Positions 59,924 through 64,000 of a DNA stretch of 64,000 nucleotides are shown in pieces. The stretch spans positions 62,001 to 126,000 of the forward strand of contig DATHDS010000030.1 of NCBI GenBank assembly GCA_035318925.1, given 5' to 3'. Positions within the stretch are counted from its first letter, which is position 1. Each line of letters begins with the position of its first letter. The notes beneath the pieces are model-generated. The model was not told the DNA's origin, did not search any database, and saw only the letters and a program-made list of their open reading frames with translations. Source of the DNA: VAXT01 sp035318925. Lineage in GTDB: Bacteria; Actinomycetota; Thermoleophilia; Gaiellales; Gaiellaceae. A program made the translations under genes and the position numbers.

Positions 59924-61660
59924 CTAGCGGCGATTCACACGCTCGCAGTCGCGAGCCACCCGGTCCTTCGCGTCGGCGATGACCCGATCCCGCCCTGGGC
60001 CGCACGAAATGCGATCTGCGTTGGGGTCCCGCGCGAAGATCACGTCGTCTCCCGCGCCTGCTGTAACGATGTCTTTCCCCGCCCCGGGATAGATCCGATC
60101 GGCTCCCCGCCTGCCGCAGATTCGATCCCGGAAACGGGTGCCGTCGATGAGACCGGCACCCCGATCGCGGACGCTGCAGCGCGCGGATTGGAAGCGGATC
60201 GTGACGCCCTCCCTCCACGTCGGCAAGAGCTGCTCGGATGCGCTGACCACGATGTCCGCCGTGATGGCGATGTCCCGGCTTCGTCGATCTAGACCGACAC
60301 GACGCGGCCGGCCGGTCATCGAGACCTTGATCGTCTGCCCACGCTCGAGCCGGGGTATCCGGCAGGTGACCCAAGCATTCGCGGTTGAGCATTCACCACC
60401 CTCGATCGGGATACTCACATCCGTCAGACTCAGATCGTTGCCAGCCGCCGCGATCAGCGTCACGGTCGTCAAGGGTTCGGTTCCCTCGTTTTTGACGTTG
60501 GCTTCGATGGACGTCCCCACGGCGATGTCGGTGAGCTTGGCCTCAACCGAGAGGGCGTGACAACGCTTCTCGCCGATCGGCACGCCGCCGGGAACCGGCT
60601 GCCAGGACGCAAACCTAAAGTCGTTCTCGATCAGGAATCCCTCGCAGCTGCCGTCGGCATTCATCGCGTAGAGACCACTCGTTGGGCCACTGTTCCCTCC
60701 TCTCTCGAAAAGCAGGCGGTCTCCGTCAGGAGACCACCTCGGCCACGAGTCCGCGACGAACTGCGGGCCGAGCTCGGTCAGGCGCGTCACACCGGAGCCG
60801 TTGGCGTTGACGGCATAGATTTCGCTGCCGGAACCCCACCGGGAACGGGCCGAGGTCGCAGACGTCGTAAAGGCGATCTTTGTTCCGTCTGGCGACCATG
60901 CAGGCTCGCCTGGGCCATCCGTATCCGCGACTTGATGAAGGTCGGAGCCGTCGGGACGAATCACGAACATCGTGTTGTGGCTGCTGCCGTAAGGATCGGG
61001 CGTACGGTCAAAGGCGATCAAGCTCCCGTCGGGAGACCAGGCGGGCCGTCCGTTCCGGCCGCCGCTGTGCGTGATCTGCGTCGGCCCGGTGCCGTCGGCA
61101 CCGACGACGAACAGCTCGCTCGACCCGCTCTGCCGTAGGTACGCAGAGTAGGCGAGCAGCAACCCGGTCGGAGACCAGACGGGCCATCCCTTCTCAAGCC
61201 CGTCGAACGTCAGCCGTCGCTCGTCGCCCCCAGCGGCACTTGCCGTGTAGACGTCGGCCGCGCCATCATAGAGAGAGCGGGTGTAGGAGATCCGGCTGCC
61301 GTCCGGAGACCAGGAGCGCAAAGGCGGAAAGACGTAGGGCCAGTCGATGCACCCCGATATGCACCCCGAAACGACCTCATGCTCCCCGCTTCCGTCGGCG
61401 TTCGCGACCATCAAGCTCGCCGGACCCGGCCAGACACCCGTCAGGTAGGCGGCCGACGAGCCGTCCGGTGACCAGTTAAGCGCCGTCGCGTTCGCTCTAA
61501 AGAGGGCGGCGCCGCTCCCGTCGGGGTTCACCGTGAAGACCCCCGCTTGCGTCCCGAAAGCGATCTTTCCGCTGCCGACCTGTGCTGCGGAAGGCAGGAC
61601 CAGGACGAGCGCGGCTAGCAAAGCTGCGAGGGGCACGATGCGCCGCACGCTGCCGAGCAT
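59924..61660 (-). CDS. Secreted TolB-like beta-propeller with CARDB and calcium-repeat-like end
   Basis: 578 residues with signal peptide (MLGSVRRIVPLAALLAALVL, cleavage near SAA). About 30-360: WD40/PD40 repeats of the TolB type (NWSPDGSSAAY, SWSPDGSRISY, VWSPTGLLLAY, AWSPDGSLIAF, AWSPDGTKIAF, RWSPDGDRLLF). About 370-480: a CARDB-like beta domain. About 500-578: RTX-like nonapeptides (GADRIYPGAGKDIVTAGAGD, DRISCGPGRDRV). Probably a wall or secreted scaffold binding calcium. A hairpin holds the only G-rich ribosome-site candidate right before the ATG. Confidence 0.82.
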   Translation of the reverse strand: MLGSVRRIVPLAALLAALVLVLPSAAQVGSGKIAFGTQAGVFTVNPDGSGAALFRANATALNWSPDGSSAAYLTGVWPGPASLMVANADGSGEHEVVSGCISGCIDWPYVFPPLRSWSPDGSRISYTRSLYDGAADVYTASAAGGDERRLTFDGLEKGWPVWSPTGLLLAYSAYLRQSGSSELFVVGADGTGPTQITHSGGRNGRPAWSPDGSLIAFDRTPDPYGSSHNTMFVIRPDGSDLHQVADTDGPGEPAWSPDGTKIAFTTSATSARSRWGSGSEIYAVNANGSGVTRLTELGPQFVADSWPRWSPDGDRLLFERGGNSGPTSGLYAMNADGSCEGFLIENDFRFASWQPVPGGVPIGEKRCHALSVEAKLTDIAVGTSIEANVKNEGTEPLTTVTLIAAAGNDLSLTDVSIPIEGGECSTANAWVTCRIPRLERGQTIKVSMTGRPRRVGLDRRSRDIAITADIVVSASEQLLPTWREGVTIRFQSARCSVRDRGAGLIDGTRFRDRICGRRGADRIYPGAGKDIVTAGAGDDVIFARDPNADRISCGPGRDRVIADAKDRVARDCERVNRR

Positions 61661-61661
61661 A

Positions 61662-61707
61662 GGACCCCAATGTGAGGGTCCGGTACGGGTTCCGAAAGGA
61701 GTTTCGG
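61662..61707 (-). terminator. Paired hairpins between sufD and the TolB-like gene
   Basis: On the minus strand after the sufD stop: CCGAAA-CTCC-TTTCGG (61692-61707) and GGACCC/GGGTCC (61662-61681). The second ends two bases before the TolB-like ATG and sequesters its GGGG, so it may limit translation. No T-run. Confidence 0.45.
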
Positions 61708-61708
61708 G

Positions 61709-62884
61709 CTAGACCTGCGGGATGCGGGCCTCGAGGGCCTCGCCGAGAGCCTCGCGCACCGGCTCGAGCTCGATGCGGTCGAGCACGTCCTGGAAGAAGC
61801 CTCGCAAGATCAGGCGCTCTGCGTCGGCCTGCGTCAGGCCGCGCGCCATCGCGTAGAACAGTTGCTCCCGGTCGACCTGGCTGACCGTCGCGCCGTGGGT
61901 GCAGCGGACGTCGTTCGCCTCGATCTCGAGCCCCGGGATCGAGTCGGCATGCGCCTGCGGAGAGAGCAGGAGGTTGCGATTCTCCTGGTAGGCGTTCGTC
62001 TTCTGGGCAGTAGGCTCGACGCGGATCATTCCCCGCCAGACCGCGGTCGCCCGGTCGCGCAGCGCGCCCTTGAACGCGAAGTCGGAGGTCGTGTTCGGCG
62101 CGATGTGCTCCTGGAGCGTGTCGAAGTCGAGGTGCTGGTCGCCGTCGGCGAAGTAGGCGCCGGTGACGCGCGAGGTCGCGCCCTGCCCAGCGAGGTCGTT
62201 CTCGATCCGCACCTTGCCCTTCTTCGACCCGAAGCCGCCGGCGACCCAGTCGAGCTCGGCGTCGCGGCCGACCCGCGCGCGGTGCGAGGCGAAGTGCCAA
62301 GTCTCCCGCGCGAGATTCTGAAGCGAGACGTACTCGACCTTCGCGTCCTGGCCGACGAAGAGCTCGACGACGGAGTTCGAGTAGCCGGCGAGCTCGGGAT
62401 CGGTCGAGGAGAGCTCCTCGATCAGGCTGAAGCGGCTCCCGGGCTCGGCGATCACGAGCAAGCGCCAGAAGAGCGCACCGCCGTCGGGCGGGTTCGCGAT
62501 CCGCACGTAGAGGGGACGCTCGAGGACCACGCCCTTCGGGACGTGGACAAGCAGGCCGTGGCGCCAGCTCGCAGCGTTCTGGGCGGCGAACTTCTCGTCC
62601 GATCCGACGAGCTCGCCGAGCTGCGGGTGCGAATCGTCGAGCAGCTCGAAGCGAATTCCATCCGGCGCGCTCTCGATCTCGATGCCACGGCCGTCAACAG
62701 TGGCCAAACCGGCCACGTCGATGTCCAACATGGACTTCTTTGCAACAGACTGTTGCGAGGCCTGGGCGCCGTTCGCCGTGAAGCTGTCCGGGTCGAAGCC
62801 CTTGAGGTCCGTGAAGCGCCACGACTCGTCTGTCGTGGTCGGCATCGGCAGCGAGCGGTAGCGCTCGAGCGCGTCAGTCCGCAT
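61709..62884 (-). CDS. sufD: Fe-S assembly protein SufD
   Basis: 391 residues of the SufB/SufD fold: N-terminal helix (RTDALERYRSLPMPTTTDES, WRFTDLKGF), the right-handed beta helix, and the C-terminal conserved block NRNLLLSPQAHADSIPGLEIEANDVRCTHGATVSQVD (key residues HADSIP...C.HGA) then LFYAMARGL. It pairs with SufB in the SufBCD scaffold. Its ATG overlaps the VOC gene by 11 bases. Confidence 0.95.
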   Translation of the reverse strand: MRTDALERYRSLPMPTTTDESWRFTDLKGFDPDSFTANGAQASQQSVAKKSMLDIDVAGLATVDGRGIEIESAPDGIRFELLDDSHPQLGELVGSDEKFAAQNAASWRHGLLVHVPKGVVLERPLYVRIANPPDGGALFWRLLVIAEPGSRFSLIEELSSTDPELAGYSNSVVELFVGQDAKVEYVSLQNLARETWHFASHRARVGRDAELDWVAGGFGSKKGKVRIENDLAGQGATSRVTGAYFADGDQHLDFDTLQEHIAPNTTSDFAFKGALRDRATAVWRGMIRVEPTAQKTNAYQENRNLLLSPQAHADSIPGLEIEANDVRCTHGATVSQVDREQLFYAMARGLTQADAERLILRGFFQDVLDRIELEPVREALGEALEARIPQV

Positions 62885-63236
62885 AGCGGCGGTGGAGCAT
62901 CAGCCGATTGCCCTCTGTGTCATGGAAGAAGCTCATCAGGCAGACCCCGGAGTCGTGGACGTCGCCGTCGAACTCAACTCCCTTTGCCTCGAGAGCTTCT
63001 CTTGCCTTCGCAACGTCGGCGACTCGCAGTGCGACGTGGGCCGTATGGGGCGCAAAGTCCCAGCCGACGGCAGTCGGATCGATGAGATAGAGCGAGACGT
63101 TGCCGGTTTCGATCTCGGGCCACGGCGCATCCCAATCCGGACTACCCATCTCGAGCGTCTCGCGATAGAACCGTTTCGCCCGCTCCATATCCTGAACCGG
63201 CACCGACATGAAGTCGGTGCGCTCGATCAGCGTCAA
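62874..63236 (-). CDS. VOC-superfamily (glyoxalase-like) protein
   Basis: 120 residues, one vicinal-oxygen-chelate module pair: DFMSVPVQDMERAKRFYRET, SLYLIDPTAVGWDF, HVALRVADVAKAREALEAKG, SFFHDTEGNRLMLHRRY. Metal-ligand positions (His in HVAL, Glu in DTEGN) are recognisable. TTG at 63236 overlaps the sufB stop; ATG 63209 is an alternative. It is squeezed between sufB and sufD and translationally coupled to both, so it may serve cluster repair or resistance; the substrate is unknown. Confidence 0.85.
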   Translation of the reverse strand: MTLIERTDFMSVPVQDMERAKRFYRETLEMGSPDWDAPWPEIETGNVSLYLIDPTAVGWDFAPHTAHVALRVADVAKAREALEAKGVEFDGDVHDSGVCLMSFFHDTEGNRLMLHRRYAD

Positions 63237-64000
63237 CCGACGGACCCCTCCATCTGGAGCTGAATCAGACGGTTCATCTCGACGGCGTACTCGAGCGGGA
63301 GCTCCTTCGTGATCGGCTCGACGAACCCCGACACGACCATTGCGGATGCCTCGGCCTCGGAGAGGCCCCGCGACATGAGGTAGAAGAGCTGCTCGTCGCC
63401 GATCTTCGACACGGTCGCCTCGTGGCCGATGTCGACGTTGGACTCGTCGATGCGGATGTACGGATACGTGTCCGAGCGCGAGTCCTCGTCGAGGATCAGC
63501 GCGTCGCAGACGACCTTCGACTTCGAGCCTTCGGCGCCCTTCGCCACTTCGAGCAGGCCGCGGTAGCTGGCGCGCCCACCTCCCCGCGAGATCGACTTGG
63601 AGGTGATGATCGAGGAGGTGTTGGGAGCCATGTGGATGGCCTTGCCGCCTGCATCGAGATGCTGGCCCTCGCCCGCAAACGCGATCGAGAGCACCTCGCC
63701 GTGGGCGCCCTCGCCCATTAACCATATGGCCGGATATTTTTGGGTTAGTTTCGAGCCGAGATTTGCGTCTACCCACTCCATCGTCGCATTCTCGTAGGCA
63801 ACGGCTCTCTTGGTGACGAGGTTGTAGACGTTGTTCGACCAGTTCTGGATCGTCGTGTAGCGACAGCGCCCGCCGGGCTTGACGATGATCTCGACGACCG
63901 CCGAGTGCAACGAGTCGGTCGAGTAGACGGGGGCGGTGCAGCCCTCGACGTAGTGCACGTAAGCGTCCTCGTCGACGATGATCAGCGTGCGCTCGAACTG
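63233..64000 (-). CDS. sufB: Fe-S assembly protein SufB, 5' end beyond window
   Basis: 256 codons of the C-terminal half of SufB; the frame runs off the right edge. Landmarks: YVEGCTAPVYSTDSLHSAVV, QNWSNNVYNLVTKRA, GSKLTQKYPAIWLMGEGAHG, HMAPNTSSIITSKSISRGGG, SYRGLLEV and the C-terminal ESNVDIGHEATVSKIGDEQL. SufB is the scaffold on which SufBCD builds clusters. It is the first visible gene of the sufB-VOC-sufD run; sufC is not in view. Confidence 0.96.
   Translation of the reverse strand, partial: QFERTLIIVDEDAYVHYVEGCTAPVYSTDSLHSAVVEIIVKPGGRCRYTTIQNWSNNVYNLVTKRAVAYENATMEWVDANLGSKLTQKYPAIWLMGEGAHGEVLSIAFAGEGQHLDAGGKAIHMAPNTSSIITSKSISRGGGRASYRGLLEVAKGAEGSKSKVVCDALILDEDSRSDTYPYIRIDESNVDIGHEATVSKIGDEQLFYLMSRGLSEAEASAMVVSGFVEPITKELPLEYAVEMNRLIQLQMEGSVG

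Noticed and set aside
1..64000. CRISPR arrays, transposases, integrases, prophage genes, tRNA or rRNA genes
   Set aside because: No regular spaced repeats, no recombinase motifs, and no T-loop/acceptor pattern of a tRNA were found on reading both strands.

Overview
The window is a dense, GC-rich chromosome segment with GTG, TTG and ATG starts and many four-base start/stop overlaps. It suggests a high-GC Gram-positive of the Actinobacteriota. The fhaA-fhaB-pstP-rodA-pbpA-pknB order, a PdtaS/PdtaR-like ANTAR pair, a SufU-type scaffold and the lack of phage or insertion-sequence genes fit a deep-branching actinobacterium, for example Thermoleophilia. The class is an inference from gene content, not a computed placement. 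No rRNA, tRNA, CRISPR array, transposase or replication origin was seen.

Layout: (1) 1-7018, sugar phosphates. A minus-strand operon rpiB-tal-hydrolase-pgi faces two dissimilar transketolases whose stop codons overlap. (2) 7131-12299, signalling: an HD-GYP protein, a LuxR-type response regulator, a HisKA-only protein, two receiver-only proteins and a double-receiver hybrid kinase. (3) 12370-15077, a secreted HExxH protein and an ABC-F ATPase. (4) 15084-27833, nitrogen control: ANTAR regulator and its GAF/HisKA_2 kinase, glnA, a PAT-like acetyltransferase-PII-Amt operon, interrupted by two tandem MFS transporters, a phosphotransferase, an ABC-2 exporter and an ECF sigma factor fused to a bifunctional-nuclease domain. 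(5) 27858-33626, assorted secreted and small enzymes. (6) 33718-45037, cell-wall and division kinase cluster: three Ser/Thr kinases, two FHA proteins, PP2C, RodA/FtsW, PbpA and Ddl. (7) 45067-51778, aminotransferase, PdxH, DNA polymerase IV, dCTP deaminase and others. (8) 51779-52228, a 450-base gap holding a candidate structured RNA with an almost full-length anti-16S Shine-Dalgarno. (9) 52229-64000, Fe-S assembly genes (sufB, sufD, sufS, sufU, a Rieske protein) around a locus of secreted redox-like proteins.

The two most interesting systems: First, glnA and the acetyltransferase-PII-amt operon are both preceded, just before the start codon, by an intrinsic terminator whose 5' arm can instead pair into an upstream hairpin. 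At the amt operon this forms a two-hairpin ANTAR-type target (second loop AATGGA), and the ANTAR regulator and its kinase are encoded beside glnA. This looks like RNA-level antitermination of nitrogen assimilation. Second, two proteins (54963-56357 and 58564-59814) share an unfamiliar extracytoplasmic domain with 18 cysteines in nearly the same order and HG.GHG / GVFMEN motifs. One copy is fused to a cytochrome c and the other is membrane-anchored; a cupredoxin-like lipoprotein and a GT39-like membrane enzyme lie between them.
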